Notes under the pieces: model-generated | What the model saw: the letters and a program-made list of their open reading frames with translations, nothing else | Database searches by the model: none | What the model was told of the DNA's origin: nothing | Assembly: GCA_964058805.1 (NCBI GenBank) | Contig: CAXKVV010001494.1 | Location: forward strand, 1 to 23,078 | DNA from: Schoenoplectus triqueter | Taxonomy: Eukaryota > Streptophyta > Magnoliopsida > Poales > Cyperaceae | Length of the DNA stretch: 23,078 bases | Reading direction: 5' to 3' | Position numbers and translations under genes: made by a program | In this document: one piece after another, positions 8,868-19,627 of the stretch | How positions within the stretch are numbered: the stretch's first letter is position 1 | How the letters are laid out: every line of letters starts with the position of its first letter

Positions 8868-10565
8868 GATCAACAACCTAGTATAAAGCTAACGAACTGT
8901 TATGAGTAATTAATATGTTCAACTTATTTTTTCCTTTTCTTTATTCTGAATTAAGGTTCTGGTTTGAGTTCTTTAGCAGTTATTAAAGGGTTGTTTTAAT
9001 TGCATTGGCCTTGGAATTTGTTAACTCTTACATGGCATCTTATGTGATTGCAGAATTTTTTGAGGTTGAGATAATGTTTGGGTCATAATTTTTCAATTTA
9101 AATTAAGTACCGGATGTATATAGCTTTCACGCATGTCAACATCAGAAAGTTCTTATTAGTTACGGTTAGTATAACAAAGGAGACCGCTAATTGTACAATT
9201 AGCTAGTCGGTTTATCTACTTTACATAATAAATAAAAAAAATAAAAACTAATGAAAATTGAACTTTCTCTAATCGTAAATTTCTTAGACTAATCAATTGT
9301 GCTCAGCACACTCGCGCTGCACACGACCATCGCTTTTCAAAGAGCCATTTTTTCTCCATTTTGGACGTAAGGGATAAAGTGTATTGTCTTTTTTTTTATT
9401 TATTGGAAAGATGAGAATGAATTTCTCAAATTTCATAATTATTTATAAAAATTTCTATCCGAATTTCAAATTTACAATTCCTTACACAGAAAGTATTGCT
9501 CCTCGTCAATAGGCCAAAGATTAGTTCTTGGAATAAAGTGTATTGTCATTTGTCAAAAAAGAAATGAAATGAAAAGACATTCAGAGAGCTCGAGTTTTCT
9601 TGATTATCAGCATGCAATTAATCAATTATCATATCGAAAGGAAGTGACATGATCAGATAACTAGAGCAAATTTCAAGGACAATATCTAATTATAAGGCAA
9701 TAACTAATGACAACGCACATGACAACACATTGCACATGGAAATACATGCATAATCCTTCTTTTTACGCCTCGATCGTTACACTACTTAAACCAAAGAAGC
9801 TCATCTGAGCCGTTAGATTAAGCTCGTGCATGGATCTTCGGCTGCAAATTATCGATTTATCATACCATCTTGTATTCTTGTGCTTGTAAGTTGTAACTGA
9901 TAAGCGGCAAAACAATATAGAAGGAACCCCTGTATATATGTATATATGTATTTATGTATGTACGTATCCTCCGCATCTTAAGAAAATAGAGAGAAAAAGC
10001 AAGTAGCATGCATGCGTAAGGATAGCCAATTCGTCGTCTCAGCGAATCTATTTGTGCAATTATGATTTAGATATTTATTTTAGGTTAATACACATAAAAA
10101 ATCTTTGCCTAAATCCATGCTGTCTCATCTATTATCTATTTCTCCCAACTTAATTATCGTATGTACGTATATGAATTTGATAAACTGGCCGTAAAGTACA
10201 TACATTCAGTAATTAAGTAGCGTTTTTAAACAAGCTCATAATATATATTTTTTTTCCATAGCTAGCAGTGAGGTCTCTATTTTGGTAAGATTATATTGCT
10301 AATAAACATGTAGATGCGGATAATCACATGTTAGAGTACTTATGACCTTCCAAAAGAAATTATTTTTTGTTACTAAATTAAATGCTGTTCTCAGATTTCA
10401 TAGTCCTTCAAAACGGATTATGGTTGGGTTCATATTTCACGGGCTAGCAAAGTTGATTTATTTCTCCATCCACTGCTGAGGAACACACAAAGTACAAACA
10501 TGAAAAATATAAGGTGCAGCGATTTTGATTAGTGTATGATACATAAATCTGTAAGATTATGCATA

Positions 10566-10573
10566 TAAATGCA
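10566..10573 (+). promoter_or_regulatory. L1-box-like motif TAAATGCA
   Basis: Exact match to the L1-box consensus TAAATGYA, bound by class IV HD-Zip regulators of epidermal genes, about 840 bp upstream of the KCS ATG. Wax KCS genes act in the epidermis, so the location makes sense. An 8-mer this AT-rich can also occur by chance. Confidence 0.3.
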
Positions 10574-10588
10574 CTATAACAATTATGA

Positions 10589-10607
10589 GGGGGGAGGGGG
10601 GAGGGGG
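10589..10607 (+). other. G-rich tract (G6 A G6 A G5)
   Basis: Seventeen Gs in nineteen bases stand out in an AT-rich region. Three long runs could make a two-layer G-quadruplex, but a standard four-run G3 motif is not satisfied with loops of at least one base. It is about 0.8 kb upstream of the KCS start. Confidence 0.5.
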
Positions 10608-10989
10608 CATAGAGACAGATTGATTTTTTCCATATGTTTTATTATGATAAGACTACACAGCAACTTCATGGCGTTGACCAAGACACAGATTGATTTTTTT
10701 TCCTGATACTTGAATAATCAAAATGTTTCTAAAATAAAAAAAATATTTATCAGAGAACTGTTAAAATCGTAGTGTTAAAAACGTCATATTTTTTTAATTG
10801 TATACAAATTACTTGCAAAATAATCCAAATTTAATGTTTATATTATTAAAGAAATTAAATACATCTGTAAGTTAATTTAAATAATACTTTTTAAAATAGT
10901 AATGTATACATATATCATGTTACTAGTAAAAAAAAATAGTACGTTTCAGTCACTTTTCACCTTTTCGGAAGGAATTAAAAACATGAAAA

Positions 10990-11414
10990 CACAACAATCA
11001 AGTCTCAACTATTCTGACACTTAGTAAGAGGCAAGTGCAACTAGCTTTTACCAACTCGAAGAACACAATACCACACAACAGAATAGTGTCTGAGAGAGAG
11101 AGAGAGAGAGAGATCAGCTTAGGCTGTATTCTCTCTGGTTGGTAGTGGTAGGCTCTCATTGAAACTACCCCATCTGCCCTCATTACTCCTCTCTCTCTAT
11201 TCCGAATCCAATTTAAATCCCCCTCCTCTCCCTCCTCCAATGCCCAATAAATTCAATACAGGTAGTCAGTATACATCCCTTTCCCCTCTCTTCCTCTGCT
11301 TTTCTCCCTTTTCTTATCAACCTTTAAAAGGCATAACAAGGAAGCAACAAAGCACAAAGCCATTGCCATATAACAAAAGAGAAAAAACAAGGTTGGACGA
11401 AAAGCAAAATCATC
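10990..11414 (+). promoter_or_regulatory. Probable core promoter and 5' leader of the KCS gene
   Basis: This stretch changes from AT-rich intergenic DNA to CT- and GA-rich sequence. A (GA)n run lies at about 11092-11113, with pyrimidine patches at about 11187-11240 and 11276-11314, typical of plant leaders. An AATAAATTCAATA stretch near 11246 could serve as a TATA element and TTTAAAAGG near 11323 is an alternative; neither is convincing. The small plus-strand reading frame here overlaps the KCS start and is not treated as a gene. The transcription start cannot be fixed from sequence alone. Confidence 0.4.
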
Positions 11415-13382
11415 ATGCCCCGACAGCTGATGCCGGATTTCTCTACCTCGATGAAGCTGAAGTACGTCAAGCTGGGGTACCAATACCTGGTGAACCATTT
11501 CCTTACTCTTCTTCTAATCCCCGCAATTGCTACAACTGCAGTTGAGCTCTTCCGTCGAGGGCCTGAGGAGATCATTTCCCTGTACAATTCGCTTGAGCTC
11601 GATGTACTTCACATCCTCTGCTCTGTCTTTGTAGTAATCATTGCCCTGACCGTGTACTTTATGTCCCGCCCCCGTTCCGTATACTTGATTGATTACGCGT
11701 GTTTCAAGCCCTCTCCATCATGTCGTGTCCCGTTCGCAACCTTCATGGAGCACACTAGCATGATTTGTGAAGACCCAAAGTCGATGAAGTTCCAGACGAG
11801 GATACTAGAACGATCAGGCCTGGGCGAGGAGACGTGCTTACCTCCCGCAAATCACTACATTCCACCAAACCCCACAATGGAGGCATCACGTGCAGAGGCC
11901 GAACTTGTCATTTTCTCAGCCATTGACGATTTGATCAAGAAGACAGGGCTCCAGCTGAAGCACATTGATATATTGGTCGTGAATTGCAGTCTTTTCTCCC
12001 CGACGCCTTCTCTTTCGGCAATGATCGTGAACAAGTACAAATTGAGAAGCAATATCAAGAGTTTTAACCTGTCAGGGATGGGGTGCAGTGCTGGGCTTCT
12101 CTCCATTGATCTCGCTAGAGACCTCCTCCAAGTTGGTCTTCCTAGCTAATATTATTTTATGGTCTTTTATTATTATTATTTTTAATTTGAAGGGTACCAT
12201 TAAAAAGTTTATGATCTTTTGAGCTTCTAATTCTTCTATTCTATTTAAGAGACCAACTGTCTTTGCTGGCATAGTGACGTTACCTTCCTTGCCTAACAAA
12301 AGAGATGGAAAAGAGACAGGAATATAGCATAGGAATTAATGCTACAGATAGTACAATAACTGAATCTTAAACTACTTCTAGTAAAGATTTGAGGGGTTGG
12401 CTGCCGAGAAACTTGTTAACTCATAGAAATATTTAAAGAATATCACAACAATTAAGCTTGGGAGAGAATGTCAATGACCTTGGTAACATTTTTTACCTCT
12501 TACAGGTGTATCCCGGATCAAATGCTCTGGTCATATCTACTGAAATCATCACACCAAACTTCTACAAAGGCAACCGGCGTGACATGTTACTTCCAAACTG
12601 CCTGTTTCGCATGGGCGCTGCTGCCATATTGCTGTCAAATCGTCGCCGTGATGCCATCCGAGCCAAATACCGCCTTTTACATGTGGTGAGGACACACAAA
12701 GGTGCAGATGACCGTGCGTATCGCTGCGTGTACCAAGAGGAGGATTCTGATGGCCACTGTGGAATCTCTCTATCAAAGGACCTCATGGCAATTGCTGGAG
12801 ATGCACTCAAATCCAATATCACCACCATTGGGCCACTTGTGCTTCCTATGTCAGAGCAATTGCTCTTCTTCTTCACGCTTGTTGGCCGCAGGCTAATAAA
12901 CCCGAGTTGGAGACCGTATATTCCAGACTTCAAGCAAGCGTTTGAGCACTTCTGTATTCATGCTGGTGGTCGTGCTGTCATCGATGAGCTACAAAGGAGC
13001 CTTCAGTTGTCTGCTGAGCACGTTGAGGCCTCCCGCATGACTCTACATCGCTTTGGCAACACTTCTAGCAGTTCGCTCTGGTACTGTGTCAAATTAGAAC
13101 TTTAATTTACACATTCATGTTATGCAACTAACATAATTATGAAGACTGATCGGTGTGTCAACCGTATCTGGTTTTGTGTACAGGTATGAGCTTAACTACA
13201 TTGAGTCGCAGGGTCGAATGCGACGTGGTGACCGTGTATGGCAAATTGGATTCGGAAGTGGATTCAAGTGCAACAGTGCAGTGTGGAAGTGCCTGCGCAC
13301 GGTGAAGACACCAGTTGATGGGCCCTGGGAAGAATGCATCCACCGTTACCCAGTCGACATCCCGGAGATAGTTAGGCTCTAA
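11415..13382 (+). CDS. KCS6: Very-long-chain 3-ketoacyl-CoA synthase, CER6/CUT1 (KCS6) type; join 11415-12131, 12506-13080, 13184-13382
   Basis: Condensing enzyme of the ER fatty-acid elongase: it joins malonyl-CoA to a long acyl-CoA, and the CER6 clade makes C26 and longer precursors of cuticular wax. Three exons give 496 residues with no internal stop; I recall about 497 for Arabidopsis CER6. Two membrane segments are visible near residues 27-46 and 64-84. The FAE1/CUT1 condensing domain follows, with the active-site motif SGMGCSAG (Cys224). The C-terminal half holds [14 protein letters not shown] (His391) and RFGNTSSS (Asn424), completing the family's Cys-His-Asn triad. Other CER6-like stretches are [29 protein letters not shown] and [13 protein letters not shown]. 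The ATG at 11415 is chosen because MPxxxMPxFS followed by [16 protein letters not shown] matches the family N-terminus. Splice sites are GT-AG: exon 1 ends DLLQ (phase 0) and exon 2 splits the Trp codon of SSSLW (phase 2). Family assignment is secure; the exact paralogue (KCS5 or KCS6-like) is inferred. Confidence 0.95.
12132..12505 (+). other. Intron 1 of the KCS gene (374 nt, phase 0)
   Basis: The donor is CAA|GTTGGT and the acceptor TTACAG|GTG, after a pyrimidine-rich run. Removing it joins ...RDLLQ to VYPGSNAL, as in CER6-type proteins (DLLQVHPNSNA). It is much more AT-rich than the exons. Retention would add five residues and then a stop at 12147-12149. Confidence 0.92.
13081..13183 (+). 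other. Intron 2 of the KCS gene (103 nt, phase 2)
   Basis: The donor is CTCTG|GTACTG and the acceptor TGTACAG|GTATGAG. Splicing restores [13 protein letters not shown], matching the family sequence SSSLWYELSYIES. If retained, reading continues for a few codons to a stop at 13103-13105 and the last ~65 residues are lost, including the [11 protein letters not shown] segment. Confidence 0.9.
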
Positions 13383-13518
13383 AATCTCAAGAGTTGAACT
13401 ATCAGATCTTCCATGTTCATGTTTAGCTTTCTTTTTCCACCTTTTTTTTCAATTATAACAGGGGAGAAAATGTTGATTATTGGTTAATTGTAATGTAATT
13501 GAGTGGAACCTTATACAC

Positions 13519-13524
13519 AATAAA
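13519..13524 (+). terminator. Probable poly(A) signal AATAAA for the KCS transcript
   Basis: AATAAA lies 137 nt after the stop codon, in a T-rich 3' flank with a TTGTAATGTAATTG stretch just upstream that could be a far-upstream element. Spacing is normal for a plant 3' UTR. No cleavage site can be proved from the sequence. Confidence 0.45.
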
Positions 13525-14100
13525 TATTACTGCTTTTGAAATGACAGAGATCAATCATATATGATCGATCATATGCAATTGGATAAAACTTTACTGTTAG
13601 TGATGATCTGACCTATATTCTTGCAAGTTAATGCTTTTTTTAAAGTAATAGTTATACCACCGATATAATTACGAAACCAAAAAGTACTCATGGTACCACA
13701 CCCTGGTATCAAATAGGGATACAAATTTACAGTCTTTTCAATACCAGTAAACCAAAATATGACAAAAGTGAGATAGATGTACAATATTCTCATACTGCCA
13801 TCAAAATGAACTGCACAATACCAACATATCCTAAAATATTACTTAAAGCTTCTTAGCATTAGCCCTCCAAAAAGTCAGTCTTCTATTTTGGTCCTTCCAG
13901 AAATTCAATTTTATCATCTTCATGTGATAAGCTTTGGCTCTAAAAGTATCTGGAGTAAAAAGGTAAAGCTTGTAAACTCTAAGAAAGAAGCATTAGCTGA
14001 ACTTTATCAAAAATCAGCATGAATACAACAGAAGTGCTCAAAAGTATGTCTCGCAACGACATTGATATATAAAAATTAATGAAAAAAAATCACTATTATA
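13525..14100. other. Intergenic, nothing recognised
   Basis: AT-rich sequence after the KCS poly(A) signal. The only structure noted is a short self-complementary ATCATATATGATCGATCATAT stretch at about 13555-13574. The minus-strand frame at 13569-13793 has no domain-like features. Confidence 0.4.
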
Positions 14101-14142
14101 TTGTTTCTTGGTGTTTAGTTTCACTAAAGGGGAGAGTGATTG

Positions 14143-14590
14143 GGTGAGTGTTCTCTGGAGAGAAATTTTCTGTGGAAAGTTTTTAAAGATTAATCACAAT
14201 AGTTGTGGGAAAGTTGAAAGAATAGAGAAGATGCTGATTGATAGTTTAATGGGTTCTCTATATTAATCCATCTCAGTATATTACAGATCTATATATATAT
14301 ATAAGCTAATGCAAAAACCCTAATTACAAGTTATAACAAACAGACAAAAGCAGCTGCTAAGAGACAAAACTGAAGATATTCTGAAATATACAAACGGCTA
14401 TATGTTGAAGTGTATGAGCTGTGATGAATCATCACCGGAGTTCTCTATTTATGCCTTGACTGAAGTCTAAATACAATTTTTGATGCGTGAAGGCTTTATT
14501 GTTATTAAATCAAGACCATTGATTTTTAATATGATATTAAAAATACTCCACCTGAAGAGTTTTTGCTCTCCAAAAAATGTAGAGTGATTG
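14143..14590 (-). mobile_element. Possible LTR remnant or other small insertion
   Basis: Read on the minus strand, the segment has the feel of a Ty1-copia LTR: TTAGGGTTTTTGCATTAGC, a TATATATATA box, CTGTAATATACTGAG and a pyrimidine-rich TTCTCTATTCTTTCAACTTTCC end. The 10-mer AGAGTGATTG occurs at 14133-14142 and 14581-14590, flanking it. No TG/CA ends, primer-binding site or coding domains are convincing. Confidence 0.25.
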
Positions 14591-15859
14591 AGAGTTAAGA
14601 GGGATAATTGTTTACTGAGCACATATGTAAACAGATCAGATATTATTCAAAATTATCTGGATCTTTATCGGGATATTTTTTGCATACAAATAATTTTCGA
14701 GTACTGATATGGATTGAGATTTTTTTTACGAATACAAATGCAGTTATTGTTTTGAAACAAACCACCAAATTATCATTTAATTAACATATATGTATAAATT
14801 TCAGAACGTTATGAAATAATATATTCTAAATATAATATTGTAGTGATGAAAATTTGAGTGTTATTTTATAAGCATAAATTTCTAACAGACATAGTGCATC
14901 TCTTGAATTGCAGAAACAAAAAGAAAAAGATAAAGAAAACCTTGCATACGATCTGGATAACAAACGACAATTCTCCATTCTAAATTAGATAAAGATAAAG
15001 ACCCAAGACAGTTCAAAAGTTGGCTGTCAACAAATTAATGTCAGCGGCCAGAGAATTATTGTCCATATTTCTCGCCAGCAAATAATATTTTCTATAAGAA
15101 AGCCCCACATTTTCATGTCAATCGTCTCTCTCAGTAAAATTTCATCCGAAGTTTTAGCGTAATTATTGGGCGGGCATCCTCTGCATAGATCTCTTTAAGG
15201 AAATTTGAAGGACTCATTTTAATTTTTATAACTGTGATAACATCTAAATATAAATTTTAATACACAAAGCTATTTATCATTATTAAATCAAAATCATTAA
15301 TTGATGATCGGACAAATCAAAATAAAAAACCGCACGGCTACGCAGTCAATTCGCAACTATGGCTGTTGTTTGGCTTCGACGGTTGTACAAATTATTTTTT
15401 TTCCCTCTATAAGTTCACATAGCCTAGTCAAGTACAATATTACTCAAATGCTGGGACATTTGTCAGATCTATAATCAGACCCGTCAGTTTGTTGAATCAA
15501 AATGGTACTTTAAATTTTAAAGATTCATAATGACAAATGAATAATATTTTAGAGACTATTATGCAATTTACTATTTATTAATTTCAAGAACGATTTTATT
15601 TTAAAATGGGTACTTATTAGCCTGGACACCTGGAAATTAATACCTGTTGTGGCCGAGCTTAGACAAGACAAATGTTTGGGGGTGCGGTTTAAAATATACA
15701 ACATCAATTAATCGGCAATTCATATATAAGTACTTACATTAAGAACGTCAGTTAAAATGCATGGTAAGAGATAATAGTAAACTTAGCACAGATGATAATA
15801 GATCTTGTCTTTTATGGAGTGATTTAAATTCAAATTCTGAAAAAAAATATATAAAAAAT
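14591..15859. other. Intergenic, nothing recognised
   Basis: AT-rich, no credible frame, no clear terminal repeats. Slightly more complex sequence at 15160-15200 and 15330-15380 does not form an exon. Confidence 0.4.
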
Positions 15860-16214
15860 AAGAAAAAATAATTTTATGTCATCCTAAAATTTTTAATTTA
15901 ACAAAATGTCACTTCAAATTTTAAACTTTGCCAAATTCCACACCAAAATCAAATTAATTAGGTTATTGCCACAATTATATATATGCTTAATAATTTTAAT
16001 TTGAAATATTTTATATTCATTTTCAGTAATTCATATTTTCATTTACGCCCGTATCTGACATTGTATCTTCTCCTCCTCATCCGATCTACTGATATGAATT
16101 CATAATATCTATGGTACATTATTAGTAAAGTACTGATCGAAATTAAATTTCATCTTATAAATAACTCAACACGGATTTTGATGCTGTATGATACTATGAT
16201 CTGTGAATAAAAAC

Positions 16215-16420
16215 TGATCATTCTATTCTCTAATGATGTCCACTCCAGAGATATGCACCCCACCCACCTAAATGCTTTCCTCTCTGCATTCCTCTCACTC
16301 GTTGTCTCCTCCTGTTATTTTCTTCCCTTCCTCCTCTTTGTGTCAACTTCCAAGCCAAATTCAAATTTCTCTTTCTCCACTTGAGCGTCAATGGCAACAT
16401 CCGCCTCTCCCTGGAATTCA
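16215..16420 (+). pseudogene. Leader and first-exon-like fragment inside the Pack-MULE-like element
   Basis: A C/T-rich leader (CCTCTCACTC, TCTCCTCCTG, CTTCCTCCTCTTTG) precedes ATG 16391, which reads MATSASPWN before a donor-like TTCA|GTGAGT at 16421. The gene cannot be identified from nine residues. The long minus-strand frame over this stretch is low-complexity and is rejected. Confidence 0.35.
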
Positions 16421-16678
16421 GTGAGTTATATGTGTAAACCAAAAGAATGTGAGGGAAAGGGTATATGTGAATCCAGACTAGATAACCGGAGGGATCGTTT
16501 TTTATTTGGAAGAATAAAAAAGAGAGAGATGACAAATGGGCCTTGTTGGTCAGAGCTCAATTGGGCACTTTAATCGCTCAAGTATACTCTGGCGATGATA
16601 AATGAGTCTCGGTTGAACCAAATTGAGAAGAGGTAAATCAGAAGTGTGAATGAAAATGCTGGCTATAAGGGAGTATAG

Positions 16679-16829
16679 ACTGAAGGGCACAGTAAGAAGG
16701 GCCGGTTCTATTACTACGAGAGAACACCGGAGGAGGAGCTGCCGGCGGAGAGGAGGGCGGGCGTAGGTTTCCATCATACCGAGCGACGAAAACAGAAGCG
16801 GAGAGAAATAAATCGATTCTATTTTTAAC
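16679..16829 (+). pseudogene. Exon-like fragment of unknown gene
   Basis: A frame with high-GC codons reads HSKKGRFYYYERTPEEELPA, then ERRAGVGFHHTERRKQKRRE, to a TAA near 16829. Composition differs sharply from the flanking AT-rich DNA, which is why I take it as a relic of an exon. No family recognised. It lies between the inverted termini of the Pack-MULE-like element. Confidence 0.35.
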
Positions 16830-17045
16830 ACAAAATTAATTTTCTGATGATTCTGATCTGATGAGGGTATTTTTGTCAACAGATAACTTATATATTTTTA
16901 TTTAACAATTACACATTTATACAGTATTTGTGATAACAATCTAACTAATTTTATTTTAGAGTGGCATTTGTAAATATTCAAATTTTGAGATGGAATTTTG
17001 CTAAATTAGTAGTTTTGAGATGAGATAAAATTAATTTTTTCTAAA

Positions 17046-19000
17046 ATATAATATATATTGAGATTTATGAGAGCTCTATTTTTTAATAATAAAAAAAATG
17101 CATGTAAGAAGTTCGATAAAGACTAATATGGATATAATACTAGAAACAATTCAAAAAATAATAATTTACTTTCTTACACTGCACAACGTATAATATGCTA
17201 TTTATAACTTTTTTTGTATAAAATACACGAATAATAATAGATTTTTTTAAAAACAAAGCACATCAAACTAAACAACACATTAGTTATAATATTTATAATA
17301 CGTATGAATAATAATATTAATATTTATGATATATATGAATAATAATATAAATAATTAAATGCTACAGAAGTTATTCGCGAACGATCATTTAATGACCGTT
17401 ATTCATTAGAGAAGGTGTTGAAAATGAGTAATTATATATAATTAAACATTTTGTTTTTGTATGCGACATGTTACTGCTATGTTATTTAATAGGCACGAGA
17501 AAGACGCGCATTACATTGGAATAATCAATCATGCAAAAATAGTTGGTTGAACTTTGCAACTTGTTAAAAAAACTGTTTACGAAAACCCTTTAGTAAGGAG
17601 CCTTAATTAACTCATCTCTGGTTGGCTAATTATATGTATATGTGGATCATCCGAACTATATGGCGGTGGATGCTTGCTAGGCATCATAAATGAATTCACA
17701 AAAAGATAAAGCTAATTGCCTGATTGGATCTTATTTGTTGCGATTACGAACTTCGTTTGTTTTCAACTTATTTGGATATTTCTCTTTTAAATTAATAATG
17801 GCAATACCAATGTATTCAATTAATAATGGCATCATAAATGAATTCACAACATGCATTAGCGTTTTTATAACACCTTTTTGTAAATGTATGCATCCCTGAT
17901 ATATTTTTTTGGTCCTTAACAAAAAAAGGTTTTTTCTTTCAATTGAACTAATGAATAGATGTGATATATACACAACAAATATTATAGCTACTAACTAATA
18001 AGGTACAAAGTTGATGCTAGAAATTATTCACATGGAGGCCAAACAAAATATATGAAGCCACAATGTTATCATTCTTAACGATTCTAGAGAAAAGTATACA
18101 AATTATAAAATTCTTAATTTAATAATTAAGTTGCATGATTGAAATATTCAGATTTTAATTAAGATTGAAAACATTTAAAGATACAAATTAAACTATTCAA
18201 GCAAAGTGTCATTGATTTTTTTTGACGTTTAGATACTAACAATTAAAATGGGAGTTCCTATGGACAAAAGTTTATTTGATTCAGACATAGTTAATTAATC
18301 TCTTTAAATTTGACTATATTATGTTATTTTTCTCTTCCGAATCAAATATTCTGCTCCCAATTAAAATCCACATTTTCTACAGTCGGCACTGAATGCAGAA
18401 AAAAAGATGCACTAGCCAGTTTTATTAGTCTTCTAGAAACTATAAAAAGAATACGGATTCTACATAGCCTCACCAGTTTTTCTCCAAAAAAAAAAATAGC
18501 CTCTCCAGCTGACAGCTTAGAGAACAAGTTATATTTTATAACACCGGTATATTAAAAATCGGAAACTCCAATTGCAAATAATATTTTTAGTTATGTGAAT
18601 TGTCCAAATTTCAGGTTGCACAAATTATTTACATATATCAGAATCACACCGAACAATCTAATTTTGTTTGGAAGAAATTAGATATATATTATCGATCCTC
18701 CAGTTTAATTCTAATAACTTGAGAGAAGCAAAACTAAGGTTAGTGAACCAAACTAATAGTAGAGATGGAAAATCTGATTCGACCCAAGAAATTTGTCTGG
18801 ATTTGAATTTGACTAGTTTGATCTTTGAAAAAAAAATCAAATTAATCCAACTCAATCTGAGATTAATAACCTACAATTCAATCAAAATTAATATAAAATA
18901 AATTAATATATAAATTAACTCAACTAATTTGATCTGATCCAATCCAATACGATTACTTTGAGAAGGTCCAACTGCCTGCCTGACCGCTCCATTGCCACGC
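17046..19000. other. Intergenic with minor repeats
   Basis: No gene supported. A 31-bp unit is doubled at about 17290-17351 (TATTTATAATACGTATGAAT / TATTTATGATATATATGAAT). A 22-bp direct repeat starting GGCATCATAAATGAATTC lies at 17680-17701 and 17828-17849. The frames at 17690-17973 and 18310-18901 have no domain-like character. Confidence 0.5.
17680..17849. repeat. 22-bp direct repeat, spacing 148 bp
   Basis: GGCATCATAAATGAATTCAC plus AA is identical at 17680-17701 and 17828-17849. AATTAATAATGGCA also occurs twice nearby (about 17790 and 17818). Likely local slippage or repair products. Confidence 0.85.
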
Positions 19001-19008
19001 CTACTGAT

Positions 19009-19619
19009 TAGGGCTGCAAACGAGTCGAGTCGAGTCGAGATGGGCTTAGCTCAAGCTCGGCTCATGAAAATTCGAGTCGAGTCGAGCCGAGCTCGTGAAA
19101 CGCTTCGAGCTGAAAAACCTAGCTCAAACTCGGCTCGTTACTATTCGAGCTAGCTCACGAGCTGGCTCACGAGCCAATGCATGTGCGTTGACTCAATTTG
19201 ATATTTAGATTTAGTACATCTACAAATTATAAGGTTGGTACATCTAGAAGATTGGTATAAAAATTGGTATATCAACAAACTATATTTTCAATGACATCTT
19301 CGTTGCATTAATTTGAATTGATGAACCAAAAAAAATTATCGAGTTAGATATACGAATCTAATTACGAGTGAGTAAGAGACGTCCTTAAGCCGCTGACATG
19401 GTGAGATGGTGAGAGATAATGAGAGAGGAGTTATCGGATTAGAGTTCGGCAAAAAAAAATATAAACTATTTTTTATTCGAGCTGAGTCGAGCCACGAGCC
19501 GAGCCGACCCCAACTCAAACTCGGCTCATTTTACTACCGAACCAGATTAGCTCGAGTCAAATTAGCTCGAGTTATTTTAGCTCGAGCCAGATTAGCCCGA
19601 GCTTTTTTGTACAGCCCTA
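19009..19619. mobile_element. Complete hAT-type MITE, 611 bp
   Basis: It begins TAGGGCTG and ends CAGCCCTA, perfect 8-bp inverted termini, flanked by an exact 8-bp duplication CTACTGAT (19001-19008 and 19620-19627), the hallmark length for hAT. The interior is built from TCGAG, GAGCTCG and AGCTCGAG blocks near both ends, with ordinary AT-rich sequence between. No transposase. A truncated relative lies at 1960-2396. Confidence 0.9.
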
Positions 19620-19627
19620 CTACTGAT

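Larger units (their letters stand above)
8868..10989. other. Intergenic stretch upstream of the KCS gene
   Basis: No reading frame I would credit. Visible items: ATAAAGTGTATTGTC repeated at about 9375 and 9535; a TATATATGTA/GTATGTACGTA tract at about 9931-9967; a CATGCATG (RY-type) motif near 10009; a G-rich run at 10589-10607; the L1-box-like motif at 10566. Bases 8900-9100 have an intron-like TGTGATTGCAG stretch but no coding continuation. Confidence 0.5.
15860..17045. mobile_element. Pack-MULE-like element, ~1.2 kb, with ~125-bp inverted termini and gene-like interior
   Basis: The left end (15860-15985) reads TAATTTTATGTCATCCTAAAA, AACAAAATGTCACTTCAAA and ATTAGGTTATTGCCACAA. The reverse of 16905-17045 reads TTAATTTTATCTCATCTCAA, GCAAAATTCCATCTCAAAA and TTAGATTGTTATCACAA, a clear but diverged inverted pair. 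No transposase. The interior (about 16040-16830) is richer in C and G and looks like parts of a gene. Target duplications are uncertain because the flanks are A/T runs; AATATATA occurs near both ends. Mutator superfamily is inferred from the long termini. Confidence 0.55.

Noticed and set aside
11159..11545. 128-residue plus-strand frame overlapping the KCS start
   Set aside because: It runs through the CT-rich leader and then through KCS exon 1 in the wrong frame; the 11415 frame has clear family similarity.
11253..12299. Several minus-strand frames over KCS exon 1 and intron 1
   Set aside because: They mirror the coding strand of a well-supported gene and show no domain character.
12458..12505. 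Upstream extension of the exon 2 frame ([10 protein letters not shown]...)
   Set aside because: It translates the end of intron 1; a good acceptor at 12505 and the DLLQ/VYPG join fit the protein family.
12549..13343. Minus-strand and out-of-frame frames over exons 2 and 3
   Set aside because: Shadows of the KCS reading frame.
16230..16535. 101-residue minus-strand frame
   Set aside because: Low-complexity reverse of the C/T-rich leader inside the Pack-MULE-like element; the plus-strand ATG with a donor is more plausible.
16550..16879. 109-residue minus-strand frame
   Set aside because: The opposite strand has the more exon-like composition; no family motif is seen on the minus strand.
18310..18901. 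Overlapping short frames on both strands
   Set aside because: AT-rich, mutually overlapping and without motifs.
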